From the NCBI RefSeq assembly GCF_003855095.1, contig NZ_CP033972.1, positions 2,790,001 through 2,854,000 of the forward strand: a stretch of DNA of 64,000 bases. Reading direction: 5' to 3'. Made by a program: the position numbers and the translations under genes. This DNA is from Gordonia insulae (GTDB taxonomy: Bacteria > Actinomycetota > Actinomycetes > Mycobacteriales > Mycobacteriaceae). This document shows positions 35,017-43,807 of the stretch, piece after piece. Below the pieces are notes generated by a model that saw only the letters and a list, made by a program, of their open reading frames with translations, did not search any database and had not been told where the DNA came from. Every line of letters begins with the position of its first letter. Position 1 is the stretch's first letter.

Positions 35017-35946
35017 TCACCACACCCCTTCGGGGTGAACCCGTGCCACGCTCTGCATCTCGGCCACGATGTACCCCATCTTCTCCGTGTGCAGACCCGC
35101 CCGACCGGCGCGTCCACCGACACGGCCCACGTGCGGACCGTCCGGCGTGTCCATCTCGGCCGCATGCAGGACCTGCCCGACCACCCGGTCGAACTCGTCG
35201 CGAACGTCACTCGGGTCGACCGCGACCCCGACCGCGGCGAGGGTGAGTTCCTCGCTGGTCGGTACGAACAGCTCGTCCACGTACGGCCACACCCGGGCCA
35301 GCCCGTCGCGCAGTCGCTTCCGGGATTCATCGGTCCCACAGCCCAGGGTGACCACCCAGCGGGCCGAGTAGTCGCGGTGGTAGGTCAGCTCCTTGACGCC
35401 CTTCGCGGCAACCGCTGCCAGCACCGGATCCCGCGAGGTCTGCAGCCGATCGAACAGAGCCAGGCGCCACGTCGAGAAGACGAACAGCCGGACCATCGTC
35501 TTGGCGAAATCCCCGTTGTCGAGCTCTGGCAGTTGGACGTTCCGGAAGTCCTGCTCGTCGCGGAAGAACGCGAGCGCATCCTCGGCGGGAACGGGCGAGG
35601 TGTCCGAGATGAACGGGACGAGTGTCGCATCGGCGGCCGCGGCACGGGCGAGAAGCAACCGAGCCTGCCCGAGGAGGTCGAGCCCGACGTTGGCCAGCGC
35701 GACTTCCTCTTCGAGTTCGGGTGCGTGCGTGTTCCATTCGGCCAGCCGCTGGGCACTGATGAGCGCATCGTCGCCGAGCATCAGACAGTAGGCGCCGAGC
35801 ACGCGCAGGTCGACGTCGCCGGGCACCGTGGTGTCGACGCCGGCGAGCGGGTCGTCGAAGCTCGTGCCGAAGGCCCACTGCCCGTGGCTGTTCTCGTCGA
35901 CGAGGCCGTCATAGGCATTCTCGTGGTCGGTCATGGTCTCACTCAC
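35017..35946 (-). CDS. paaC: Phenylacetyl-CoA epoxidase structural subunit
   Basis: A 309-residue ferritin-like helical protein that pairs with PaaA. LMLGDDALISAQRLAEW and ELEEEVALANVGLDLLGQARLLL and later ELTYHRDYSARW are typical PaaC blocks. It lacks the catalytic di-iron set. GTG 35946 overlaps the paaB stop by four bases; ATG 35934 is an alternative start. A distinctive Gly/Arg run (VGGRAGRAG) occurs near the C-terminus. Confidence 0.93.
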   Translation of the reverse strand: MSETMTDHENAYDGLVDENSHGQWAFGTSFDDPLAGVDTTVPGDVDLRVLGAYCLMLGDDALISAQRLAEWNTHAPELEEEVALANVGLDLLGQARLLLARAAAADATLVPFISDTSPVPAEDALAFFRDEQDFRNVQLPELDNGDFAKTMVRLFVFSTWRLALFDRLQTSRDPVLAAVAAKGVKELTYHRDYSARWVVTLGCGTDESRKRLRDGLARVWPYVDELFVPTSEELTLAAVGVAVDPSDVRDEFDRVVGQVLHAAEMDTPDGPHVGRVGGRAGRAGLHTEKMGYIVAEMQSVARVHPEGVW

Positions 35947-36236
35947 ATGTGGGGAACGTTGTCGGGGATCTCGTAGAACGTCGGATGTCGGTAGACCTTG
36001 TCGCCGCTCGGCGCGAAGTACGGGTCCTTCTCGGACGGGCTCGTCGCGACGATGGATTCGGATCTCACGACCCAGATGCTGACGCCCTCGTTTCGTCGGG
36101 TGTAGACGTCACGCGCGTGGCGCAGGGCCATCTCGTCGTCGGCGGCACGCAGCGATCCGACGTGCACATGATTGAGTCCACGCTTGCCGCGGACGAACAC
36201 TTCGTAGAGCGGCCACTCGGCCTTGATCTGGTTCAT
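35943..36236 (-). CDS. paaB: Phenylacetyl-CoA epoxidase subunit B
   Basis: A 97-residue protein with the PaaB signature [31 protein letters not shown] and [19 protein letters not shown]. PaaB bridges the PaaAC cores of the epoxidase complex. It overlaps paaA and paaC by four bases each. Confidence 0.95.
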
Positions 36237-37183
36237 CGCTGATCCTCCTGCCCACGGGCGGCGAAGGCGACTGCTGCTTCGCGGACCCAGGTTCCGTTCT
36301 CATGTGCTTCCCGACGCACCTGGGTGCGCTCGAAGTTGAGGGCACCGTTGCCCTTGACGACCGCGGTGAACTCGCTCCAGTCGGGCTCGCCGAAGTCGTA
36401 GGAGCCACGCTCCTCGTTCCAGACCAGGTCCGGATCGGGGAAGGACACGCCCAGGGCCTGCGCCTGCGGCACGCTCATGTCCACGAATCGTTGCCGCAGT
36501 TCGTCATTGGTGTGTCGCTTGATGCCCCACGCCATCGATTGCTCGGTGTTGGGCGACTGATCGTCGGGCGGGCCGAACATCATCAGCGCCGGCCACCACC
36601 ACCGGTTCACCGACTCCTGCACCATCGCCCGCTGCTCGTCGGTGCCGCGCATCATCGTCGTGAGGAGTTCATACCCCTGGCGTTGATGGAACGACTCCTC
36701 CTTGCACACCCGGATCATGGCGCGCGCGTACGGCCCGAACGAGCTGCGGCACAGCGGAACCTGATTGCAGATCGCCGCGCCGTCGACCAGCCAGCCGATG
36801 GTCCCGACGTCGGCATAGGTCGGCGTCGGATAGTTGAAGATCGAGGAGTACTTCTGGCGACCCTCGATGAGCTTCTCGGTGAGATCTGTCCGGTCTGCGC
36901 CCAGGGTCTCGGCAGCCGAGTAGAGATACAGACCGTGTCCGGCCTCGTCCTGGACCTTGGCCATCAGGATCGCCTTGCGCCGCAGCGAGGGCGCGCGGGT
37001 GATCCAATTCCCCTCGGGCTGCATCCCGATGATCTCCGAATGCGCATGCTGAGCGATCTGCCGGATCAGGGTCTTGCGGTAGCCGTCGGGCATCCAGTCG
37101 CGCGGTTCGACCCGTTGGTCATGCGCGATCGTCTCATCGAACTGGACCAGTAGGTCGTCGTGCAAGGCACTTGACGTGGTCAT
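36233..37183 (-). CDS. paaA: Phenylacetyl-CoA epoxidase catalytic subunit
   Basis: A 316-residue di-iron ferritin-like oxygenase that epoxidises the aromatic ring of phenylacetyl-CoA. Di-iron ligands are in [17 protein letters not shown] and [36 protein letters not shown] is a conserved substrate segment. ATG 37183 follows AGGAGAG. First gene of paaABCDEK. A PaaR-type operator lies at 37200-37219, just before the start. Confidence 0.95.
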
Positions 37184-37199
37184 CTCTCCTACTTTCAAT

Positions 37200-37219
37200 A
37201 CCGAATGATCGGTTGGTAA
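37200..37219 (-). promoter_or_regulatory. PaaR-type operator before paaA
   Basis: ACCGAATGATCGGTTGGTAA: ACCG-N6-CGGT followed by YGGTAA. It matches sites before paaF and paaZ and the known corynebacterial PaaR core ACCGnnCGnnCGGT. Confidence 0.7.
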
Positions 37220-37270
37220 TAGTATGCCGAAAAGTGAGCCGCGACACAAGGCGCGGCTCGCCTTCGGACC

Positions 37271-38050
37271 TCAGCGTCCGACGAACACCGGCTTCTCCTT
37301 GGCGAGGAAGGCACTCACCGCCGCCTTGTGGTCGACCGAGCGACCCAGCTCGGACTGAGCCGTCGCCTCCCGGTCCAGCGCGGCGTCGAGCCCCTCCGCC
37401 GCTGCCCCGATCAGCCCCTTGACCTGGCGGTACGCCTCGGTCGGCCCACTCGCGAGGCGCGTCGCCAACCGGTGCGCGGTGGTCCCGATCTCGTCGTCGG
37501 CGACCACCCGGTGGACCAGGCCCCAGTCCAGCGCCTGCTCGGCCGACACCTTGTCGCCCAGCATCATCAGCCCGACCGCGCGACTCGGTCCGAGCGCGGT
37601 GACCAGTGCATGGCTGAGTCCGGAGTCGCTCGCGAGACCGATGCCCGTGAACGCCGTGGCGAACGACGTCCCGTTGCCGGCGACCCGGATGTCACCCGCC
37701 AGCGCGATGCCGAGGCCGGCCCCGACGCAGGCGCCCTGGATCGCGACGACGACCGGAACGGCCACGGCCGCCAGCGCCCGGATGAGTGGGTTGTAATGCT
37801 GCGCCACGGTGTCCATGGCGGTCGCCGGGTCGGCCTCGAGCGCGGTGACATGCTCACCGAGATCCTGGCCCACGCAGAAGTTGCGGCCCTCCGCGGCGAT
37901 GAGTACCGCACGGACGGCGGGGTCGTCACCGACGGCCGTCACGGCATCGAGGAAGGCCGCCTTGGTGGTGAGGTCGAGCGCGTTGTGCGCCTTGGGACGA
38001 GCGATGGTGATCGTGGCCAGCCCGTCGGCTGTGGTGGCGGTGACGGTCAT
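37271..38050 (-). CDS. paaG: Enoyl-CoA hydratase/isomerase (PaaG-like)
   Basis: A 259-residue crotonase. NFCVGQDLGEH and GACVGAGLGIALAGDIRVAG form the oxyanion hole; FTGIGLASDSGLSHAL carries an Asp where hydratases have the second Glu, as in PaaG, which isomerises ring-epoxide-CoA to oxepin-CoA. ATG 38050 overlaps the paaH stop by four bases (ATGA). Confidence 0.85.
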   Translation of the reverse strand: MTVTATTADGLATITIARPKAHNALDLTTKAAFLDAVTAVGDDPAVRAVLIAAEGRNFCVGQDLGEHVTALEADPATAMDTVAQHYNPLIRALAAVAVPVVVAIQGACVGAGLGIALAGDIRVAGNGTSFATAFTGIGLASDSGLSHALVTALGPSRAVGLMMLGDKVSAEQALDWGLVHRVVADDEIGTTAHRLATRLASGPTEAYRQVKGLIGAAAEGLDAALDREATAQSELGRSVDHKAAVSAFLAKEKPVFVGR

Positions 38051-38910
38051 GACGCACCTTCCTTCCATTCGTAGAATCCTTGCCCGGCCTTGCGTCCAAG
38101 CTCGCCGCGGGCAACTTTGTCGCGCAGCAGCTTCGGCGGCTCGAAACGCTCACCGAGGGTCGCGGCCAGGTGCTCGGCGATCGCCAGCCGGACATCGAGA
38201 CCGACGAGGTCCGTGGAGCGCAACGGCCCCATCGGATGCCGGTAGCCGAGTTCCATCGCCCGGTCGATGTCGGCAGCGTCGGCGACGCCGTCCTCGACCA
38301 TCCGGATGGCCTCGAGTCCCAGGCAGACACCGAGGCGGCTGGTGGCAAAGCCCGGCGCGTCGTTGACCACCACCTCCGACTTGCCGATCTGGCGGACCCA
38401 TGACCGCACCGCGGAGACGGTTCCATCGGCCGTCGCGGGCGCCCGGACGATCTCGACCAGCGACGACGCCGGGACCGGATTGAAGAAGTGCATCCCGACG
38501 AAACGACTGGGATCATTCAGAGCCGCACCGAGTTCGGTGATCGACAACGAACTCGTGTTCGACGCCAGGATGGCACCGTCGGCCAGCGCCTTCTCGGCGG
38601 CGACCAGGACGTCGATCTTGAGCGCGGGCTGTTCGGGGACGGCCTCGACGACGAGATCCAGCCCCACGGGCAGGTCCGCTACCGCACCGACCGTCGAGAC
38701 CCGTCGCGTCACTTCGACCGGATCCCGCCCATTGAGTTTTCCCCGCTCGTGAGCGCGGGCGACCCCGGTCACGACCCGTTCCCGAGCAGCACCCTGGTCG
38801 TGACTCTCGGCAATCGTGACGTCGGCGCCCAGGGTGGCGAAGACCTGTGCGATACCCGCGCCCATCCTTCCGCCGCCGATCACACCGATCGCGGTGGGTG
38901 TTGTGGTCAT
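38047..38910 (-). CDS. paaH: 3-hydroxyacyl-CoA dehydrogenase
   Basis: A 287-residue NAD-dependent dehydrogenase. The NAD fold GVIGGGRMGAGIAQVFA is at residues 8-24; SNTSSLSITEL and FVGMHFFNPVPASSLVEIV contain the catalytic His and Glu; the C-terminal helical domain ends KAGQGFYEW. It oxidises the 3-hydroxyadipyl-CoA intermediate of the pathway. Both neighbours overlap it by four bases. Confidence 0.88.
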   Translation of the reverse strand: MTTTPTAIGVIGGGRMGAGIAQVFATLGADVTIAESHDQGAARERVVTGVARAHERGKLNGRDPVEVTRRVSTVGAVADLPVGLDLVVEAVPEQPALKIDVLVAAEKALADGAILASNTSSLSITELGAALNDPSRFVGMHFFNPVPASSLVEIVRAPATADGTVSAVRSWVRQIGKSEVVVNDAPGFATSRLGVCLGLEAIRMVEDGVADAADIDRAMELGYRHPMGPLRSTDLVGLDVRLAIAEHLAATLGERFEPPKLLRDKVARGELGRKAGQGFYEWKEGAS

Positions 38911-39632
38911 CGTTTCCTCTCCAGGAAGGCTGTCATCCGTCGGTGCTTGTCGTCGGTCTCGAACAGGACCGCCTGCGCGATGTCGGCGGCCCACGGTTGG
39001 CTACCCGGGGCGTCGATGATGGTCTTGGTGAACCGGAGCGCCAGCGACGACTGTCGCGTGATGCGGTCGACGACCTTGTGCGCCGCGGCCAGGTGATCGT
39101 CGACCACGTCCATCACCAGACCCGTGCGCAATGCGGTGTCGGCGTCGAGGTTTCGCCCGGCCATCAAGACCTGCTTGGCCACCGATTCCCCCACGAGCGC
39201 GGGGAGTCGGTAGCCCGCTCCGGCCGCGGCGAGGATGCCGAGGTCGGGTTCCGGGTTGCCGAACACCGCGGTCGGCGTGGCGATCCGGATGTCGCAGGCG
39301 TAGGACAGCTCGGCCCCGCCGCCCAGCGCATACCCCGAGACCGCGGCCACGGTGGGCAGCGGGAGCCGCGCGATGCGGTCGAAGAGCGTGCGATTGATGC
39401 CGTCGAGTGCCTCGGCGCGCCCACGGTCACGGAGCTCGCCGATGTCCGCGCCGCCGGCGAAGTGATCGCCGCGTCCGGTGATCACCACCGGCTTCGGGGC
39501 GCGCTCGATCACCTCGCACGCCCGGTGGAGCTCGTCGATCATCTGCGCGTTGATCGCGTTGCGTTGAGCCGGTCGGTCCAAGGTGAGGACATACCGGTCG
39601 TCGGTCTCATGCAGCTCGATGGTGACCATCAT
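38907..39632 (-). CDS. paaF: Enoyl-CoA hydratase (PaaF-like)
   Basis: About 241 residues, crotonase fold. FAGGADIGELRD and GYALGGGAELSYACD form the oxyanion hole, with catalytic Glu in GGAELSY and GNPEPDLGIL. It would hydrate 2,3-didehydroadipyl-CoA. ATG 39632 (or the adjacent ATG 39629) follows GAAGGAG. It heads a three-gene operon paaF-paaH-paaG and has a PaaR-type site upstream. No thiolase is present. Confidence 0.85.
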   Translation of the reverse strand: MMVTIELHETDDRYVLTLDRPAQRNAINAQMIDELHRACEVIERAPKPVVITGRGDHFAGGADIGELRDRGRAEALDGINRTLFDRIARLPLPTVAAVSGYALGGGAELSYACDIRIATPTAVFGNPEPDLGILAAAGAGYRLPALVGESVAKQVLMAGRNLDADTALRTGLVMDVVDDHLAAAHKVVDRITRQSSLALRFTKTIIDAPGSQPWAADIAQAVLFETDDKHRRMTAFLERKR

Positions 39633-39667
39633 GTGCTCGACTGCTCCTTCCAGACCTACTATTAATA

Positions 39668-39687
39668 ACCGAATCTTTGGTCGGTAA
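39668..39687 (-). promoter_or_regulatory. PaaR-type operator between paaF and paaR
   Basis: ACCGAATCTTTGGTCGGTAA, same 20-base pattern as before paaA with one change in the second half site. It lies between divergent paaF and the TetR gene and can serve both. Confidence 0.7.
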
Positions 39688-39744
39688 CAAGTGGTCGACA
39701 GCAGAAGCACAGAAGCCGGCGACCACGAATGACAGGATGGGGCC

Positions 39745-40356
39745 ATGAGTACGACACCCGCGATCCGCCGCACCGGGCGCCCCGGGCGGCCCGGCTACGA
39801 CCTCGACTCGCTCCTCGCCGTGGCCGTCAAGGTCTTCAACGAGAAGGGTTACGACGGCACCAGCATGGACGTGTTGGCCGAGCGGCTCGGCCTGAGCAAG
39901 TCGTCGATCTACCACCACGTATCGGGGAAACAGGAGTTGCTCGAACTCGCCCTCAATCGCGCGCTCAACGCGCTCTTCGCTGCGACGACCGAGGCACAAG
40001 CGACCGAGGGGCGCTACGTCGACCGACTGGAATACCTGGTCAGGCGCAGTGTGCAGATCCTCGTCGCGGAACTCCCGTACGTGACCTTGCTGCTCCGCGT
40101 GCGGGGCAACACCGCGGTCGAACGCCGCGCGCTGGCCCGCCGGCGGGAGTTCGACGCCTTCGTCGGCGACCTGGTCACCGCCGCCGCCGACGAGGGAGAT
40201 CTTCATCCCCACATCGATCCGGCATTGGTCGCCCGACTGCTCTTCGGCACGGTGAACTCGCTGATCGAGTGGTACCGACCGAGGGCCGGGACGTCGGCGG
40301 ACGACCTCGCCGATGCGGTCGTCGCGTTGACGTTCGACGGCCTCCGCAGCACCTAG
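39745..40356 (+). CDS. paaR: TetR-family regulator of phenylacetate catabolism (PaaR)
   Basis: A 203-residue regulator. After a basic N-terminus (RRTGRPGRPGYD), LLAVAVKVFNEKGYDGTSMDVLAERLGLSKSSIYHHVSGKQELL is the helix-turn-helix, and the C-terminal part is of the TetR_C type used by actinobacterial PaaR, which is released by phenylacetyl-CoA. It is central to the paa locus and matching operators occur at three paa promoters. Confidence 0.85.
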   Translation: MSTTPAIRRTGRPGRPGYDLDSLLAVAVKVFNEKGYDGTSMDVLAERLGLSKSSIYHHVSGKQELLELALNRALNALFAATTEAQATEGRYVDRLEYLVRRSVQILVAELPYVTLLLRVRGNTAVERRALARRREFDAFVGDLVTAAADEGDLHPHIDPALVARLLFGTVNSLIEWYRPRAGTSADDLADAVVALTFDGLRST

Positions 40357-40402
40357 CCGGCCCACCCGTCCTTGACATCCCCGCCATTCGCAGCGATGGT
40401 AA

Positions 40403-40422
40403 TTACCGACCGAATGGACGGT
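40403..40422 (+). promoter_or_regulatory. PaaR-type operator before paaZ
   Basis: TTACCGACCGAATGGACGGT, the reverse complement of ACCGTCCATTCGGTCGGTAA, matching the other two operators. It ends 13 bases before the GTG 40436 start. Confidence 0.7.
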
Positions 40423-40435
40423 GGACGGAGTGATC

Positions 40436-42478
40436 GTGAGCAATCTTCTGCAGAGTTACGCCCAGGGGCGCTGGTTCACGGCGGCCGATGACGGCACGCC
40501 GTTGGCCAGCGCCGTCGACGGCCACGAGGTGGCCCGGATCTCGTCGAAGGGGCTGGACCTCGCGGGCATGGTCGAGTACGGGCGCACGGTCGGTGGGCCC
40601 GCCCTTGCCGCGTTGACCTTTCACGAACGGGCCGCCCTACTCAAACAACTCGGCATGACCCTCATGGCCGGAAAAGACGAGTTCTACGAGCTGTCGCGTC
40701 ACACCGGAGCCACCGCACGGGATTCCGGCGTGGACATCGACGGCGGCTTCGGCACCGTCCTCAGCTACGCGAGCAAGGCGCGACGCGAACTGCCGAACGA
40801 CACCGTCTACCTCGACGGCCCGGTCGAGCAGCTGGGCAAGAAGGGCACCTTCCTCGGACAGCACATCTACACCTCGCGCCAGGGCGTGGCGGTGCAGATC
40901 AACGCGTTCAACTTCCCGGTCTGGGGATTCCTCGAGAAGCTCGCCCCCGCGTTCATCGCCGGCGTGCCGTCGATCGTCAAGCCCGCGAGCCAGACCGCGT
41001 ATCTGACCGAACTGGTGTTCCGCCGCATCATCGAGAGCGGCATCCTGCCCGAGGGGTCGGTCCAACTGTTGTGCGGCAGCGCCCGCGACCTCCTCGATCA
41101 CCTCGACGGCCAGGACTCGGTCGCGTTCACCGGATCGGCCGACACCGCGGCGACGCTGCGCGCCCATCCACAGGTGGTGTCGTCGGGACTGCACTTCACG
41201 GCCGAGGCGGACTCGCTGAACGCCTCGATCCTCGGCACCGACGTCACCGTCGACGATCCCGAATTCGATCTCTACGTCAAACAACTCGTCACCGAGATGA
41301 CCGTCAAGGCCGGCCAGAAGTGCACCGCGATCCGCCGCGCCTTCGTGCCGGAGCCCCTGATGGACGACGTGATCGCGGCCGCATCGGCCCGGCTGGCGAC
41401 GATCACCGTCGGCAACCCCGCCTCCGACACCGTGCGCATGGGTGCACTGGCGAGTATCGAGCAGCGCGATGAGGTTCTGAAATCCCTTCGGGGACTCACC
41501 AAGTCGGCTGACATCGTCTTCGGCGACCCCGAGCATGTCGACGTCGTGGACGCCGATGCGACGAAAGGCGCGTTTCTCTCGCCCATTCTGTTGCGCGCCG
41601 ACGACAAGACCGCACCGGAACCGCACGACATCGAGGCCTTCGGCCCCGTGTCGACGGTGATCGGTTACACGGACGCCGCCGACGCCGTCGAGCTCGCCGC
41701 CCGAGGCAAGGGCAGCCTGGTTGCGTCGCTCGTCACCAAGGACGCATCCCTGGCGGCCGAGGTGGTCCGCGGCCTGGCGCCGTACCACGGCCGCGCACTC
41801 GTGCTGAACGCGGAGAACGCACGAGAGTCCACCGGTCACGGTTCCCCATTACCGGTGCTGGTCCACGGCGGCCCCGGGCGCGCGGGCGGCGGCGAAGAGC
41901 TCGGCGGTATCCGCGGCGTGCTGCACCACATGCAGCGCACAGCGATCCAGGGCACGCCGAACGTGCTCACCGCCGTCGGCAAGAAATGGGTGACCGGCGC
42001 CGACCGCGTGCACGGCGATGTCCATCCGTTCCGGAAGGATCTGGCCGAGCTGGTCGTCGGCGACACGATCGTCGGCGGTCCGCGAAAGGTGACCCGCGCG
42101 GACATCGATCATTTCGCCGAGTTCACCGGCGACACCTTCTACGCGCACACCGATCCCGAAGCGGCCGCGGCCAATCCGCTGTTCGGTGGCATCGTCGCGC
42201 ACGGCTACCTCGTGGTGTCACTGGCAGCGGGACTCTTCGTCGATCCGGCACCGGGTCCGGTGCTGGCCAACTTCGGCGTCGACGACCTGCGTTTCCTCAC
42301 CCCGGTGAAGGCCGAGGACGACCTCACCGTCACGCTCACCGCCAAACTCATCACCCCGCGTCAGAGCGCCGACTACGGTGAGGTGCGCTGGGACGCAGTC
42401 GTGACCAATCAGAACGACGACCCGGTGGCCACCTACGATGTGCTCACCCTCGTCGCCAAGCCCGAGGAGAACCGATGA
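40436..42478 (+). CDS. paaZ: Bifunctional oxepin-CoA hydrolase/semialdehyde dehydrogenase
   Basis: A 680-residue fusion. Residues 1-510 are an aldehyde dehydrogenase with catalytic Glu in LHFTAEADSLN and Cys in GQKCTAIRRAF. Residues 530-680 are a MaoC hydratase (FAEFTGDTFYAHTDPEAAAANPLFGGIVAHGYL) that opens the oxepin ring. GTG 40436 is chosen because GGACGGAG precedes it; GTG 40421 would overlap the operator. EthD-like and paaI genes follow with overlaps. Confidence 0.93.
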   Translation: MSNLLQSYAQGRWFTAADDGTPLASAVDGHEVARISSKGLDLAGMVEYGRTVGGPALAALTFHERAALLKQLGMTLMAGKDEFYELSRHTGATARDSGVDIDGGFGTVLSYASKARRELPNDTVYLDGPVEQLGKKGTFLGQHIYTSRQGVAVQINAFNFPVWGFLEKLAPAFIAGVPSIVKPASQTAYLTELVFRRIIESGILPEGSVQLLCGSARDLLDHLDGQDSVAFTGSADTAATLRAHPQVVSSGLHFTAEADSLNASILGTDVTVDDPEFDLYVKQLVTEMTVKAGQKCTAIRRAFVPEPLMDDVIAAASARLATITVGNPASDTVRMGALASIEQRDEVLKSLRGLTKSADIVFGDPEHVDVVDADATKGAFLSPILLRADDKTAPEPHDIEAFGPVSTVIGYTDAADAVELAARGKGSLVASLVTKDASLAAEVVRGLAPYHGRALVLNAENARESTGHGSPLPVLVHGGPGRAGGGEELGGIRGVLHHMQRTAIQGTPNVLTAVGKKWVTGADRVHGDVHPFRKDLAELVVGDTIVGGPRKVTRADIDHFAEFTGDTFYAHTDPEAAAANPLFGGIVAHGYLVVSLAAGLFVDPAPGPVLANFGVDDLRFLTPVKAEDDLTVTLTAKLITPRQSADYGEVRWDAVVTNQNDDPVATYDVLTLVAKPEENR

Positions 42479-42795
42479 CCATCCGCGTTGCCGTCTGCTA
42501 TGGACAACCCGACGATCCCGCCGCCTTCGACGAGCACTACGAACGTGTGCACATCCCGTTGGCGAGCAAGGTCCCCGGCCTGACCGGATACACCTATTCG
42601 AAGGCGAGTTCGCTGGACGGGTCCGCTCCGCCGTACTACTCCGTCGCGAGCCTGTTCTTCCCGGACGCCGAAACCCTGCGCGCCGGACTGACGTCGCCGG
42701 AGATGGCCGCGGCCGCCGGCGATGTACCCAACTTCGCGACCGGCGGCGCCACCTTGTTCACCCACGAGGAGGTGTCGGTCCTCGATGTCGGCTGA
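42475..42795 (+). CDS. EthD-domain (ferredoxin-like dimer) protein in the paaZ operon
   Basis: A 106-residue protein with FDEHYERVHIPLASKVPGLTGYTYSKA, the DxxYxxxHxPL block of EthD proteins. The dimeric alpha-beta barrel fold often binds hydrophobic ligands. It overlaps paaZ by four bases and paaI by 11, so it is part of the phenylacetate operon. Such a gene is not a standard paa member; function unknown. Confidence 0.82.
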   Translation: MTIRVAVCYGQPDDPAAFDEHYERVHIPLASKVPGLTGYTYSKASSLDGSAPPYYSVASLFFPDAETLRAGLTSPEMAAAAGDVPNFATGGATLFTHEEVSVLDVG

Positions 42796-43222
42796 GACCG
42801 CGCCCGCACCAGACCGTCTCGACGACCACCGGATCGCGCGCACGATGTTCGCAGAGGACGTCGCGTCGCGCGAGCTCGGCATCACGCTCGACGACCTCGG
42901 CCCCGGATATGCCCGCACCTCGATGACGGTGACGCCGTCGATGGTCAACGGCCACGGCATCACCCATGGCGGGTACGTGTTCATGGTCGCCGACACCACC
43001 TTCGCGCTGGCCTGCAACAGTCACGACGACGCCGCCGTCGCCGCCCGCGCCGACATCCGGTTCCTCCGTGCCACTCACGAGGGTGATGTGCTGGTCGCCG
43101 AAGCGGTCGAACGACAACGCTTCGGGCGCAACGGGATCTATGACGTCACAGTGAAGCGGGGTGACGACGTCATCGCCGAGTTCCGAGGAGATAGTCGGAC
43201 GATTCCGGCCGCACGACACTGA
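42785..43222 (+). CDS. paaI: Hydroxyphenylacetyl-CoA thioesterase
   Basis: A 145-residue hot-dog thioesterase. VNGHGITHGGYVFMVADTTFALACNSH holds the catalytic Asn/Asp and the HGG turn; DVLVAEAVERQRFGRNGIYDVTVKRGDD is the second half. PaaI hydrolyses ring-hydroxylated CoA thioesters to free trapped CoA. ATG 42785 is inside the end of the EthD gene. Confidence 0.92.
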   Translation: MSAETAPAPDRLDDHRIARTMFAEDVASRELGITLDDLGPGYARTSMTVTPSMVNGHGITHGGYVFMVADTTFALACNSHDDAAVAARADIRFLRATHEGDVLVAEAVERQRFGRNGIYDVTVKRGDDVIAEFRGDSRTIPAARH

Positions 43223-43263
43223 GTGGCGGGGACACGGACATGTGACCTTCGACGCTGCCATTA

Positions 43264-43304
43264 GTTGATCTACGCAACCATCTGATATCGTTGCGTGAGT
43301 CAAC
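43264..43304. promoter_or_regulatory. Inverted repeat before the marR gene
   Basis: GTTGATCTACGCAAC (43264-43278) and GTTGCGTGAGTCAAC (43290-43304) are complementary at 12 of 15 positions with an 11-base spacer. A MarR dimer site controlling its own operon is likely. Confidence 0.6.
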
Positions 43305-43330
43305 CAACTGCAGCGGATCGAGGTGCGCAC

Positions 43331-43807
43331 ATGTCTGGCGAACCCGATGTCATCGGCAGCCTGGCCGATGAGTTCTGTCTGATGGGTCACGCCATCCGTG
43401 CCGCATTGGCCCCGGCCGTCGATTCGCACGGCCTCCTACCAGGGGCGATCGTCGTCATGATGGTGCTCAACACTCGCCAGCCGTGTCGGCAGGTCGAGCT
43501 GGCCGGCGAACTGTCGATCACGCCGTCCGGCCTGAGTCGGCACATCTCCGAGCTCGTCACGGCGGGTTATGTCGTCCGGCGACCCGATCAGACGGACGGT
43601 CGCGCATCGCTGATCGAGCTGACCGCCAAGGGCCTCGACCTGCTCGACCGGGCCCATCACAGTCGGGCGACGGCCCTCGCGAACGCACTCGGCGACTGGG
43701 ACCACGACGACGTGACGGATGCGGTGGACGTCACCAGACGACTTCGAACCGCGCTGCACGCCTACGCGCAGACACATGCAAGAGAAAGTGAACCGACCCA
43801 TGCCTGA
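43331..43807 (+). CDS. MarR-family transcriptional regulator
   Basis: A 158-residue winged-helix regulator. ATG 43331 fits the domain. CRQVELAGELSITPSGLSRHISELVTAGYVVRRPDQTDGRASLIELTAKGLDLLD covers recognition helix and wing. It overlaps the exporter gene by eight bases, so the two are coupled, and an inverted repeat precedes it. It probably represses the exporter until an inducer binds. Confidence 0.88.
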   Translation: MSGEPDVIGSLADEFCLMGHAIRAALAPAVDSHGLLPGAIVVMMVLNTRQPCRQVELAGELSITPSGLSRHISELVTAGYVVRRPDQTDGRASLIELTAKGLDLLDRAHHSRATALANALGDWDHDDVTDAVDVTRRLRTALHAYAQTHARESEPTHA

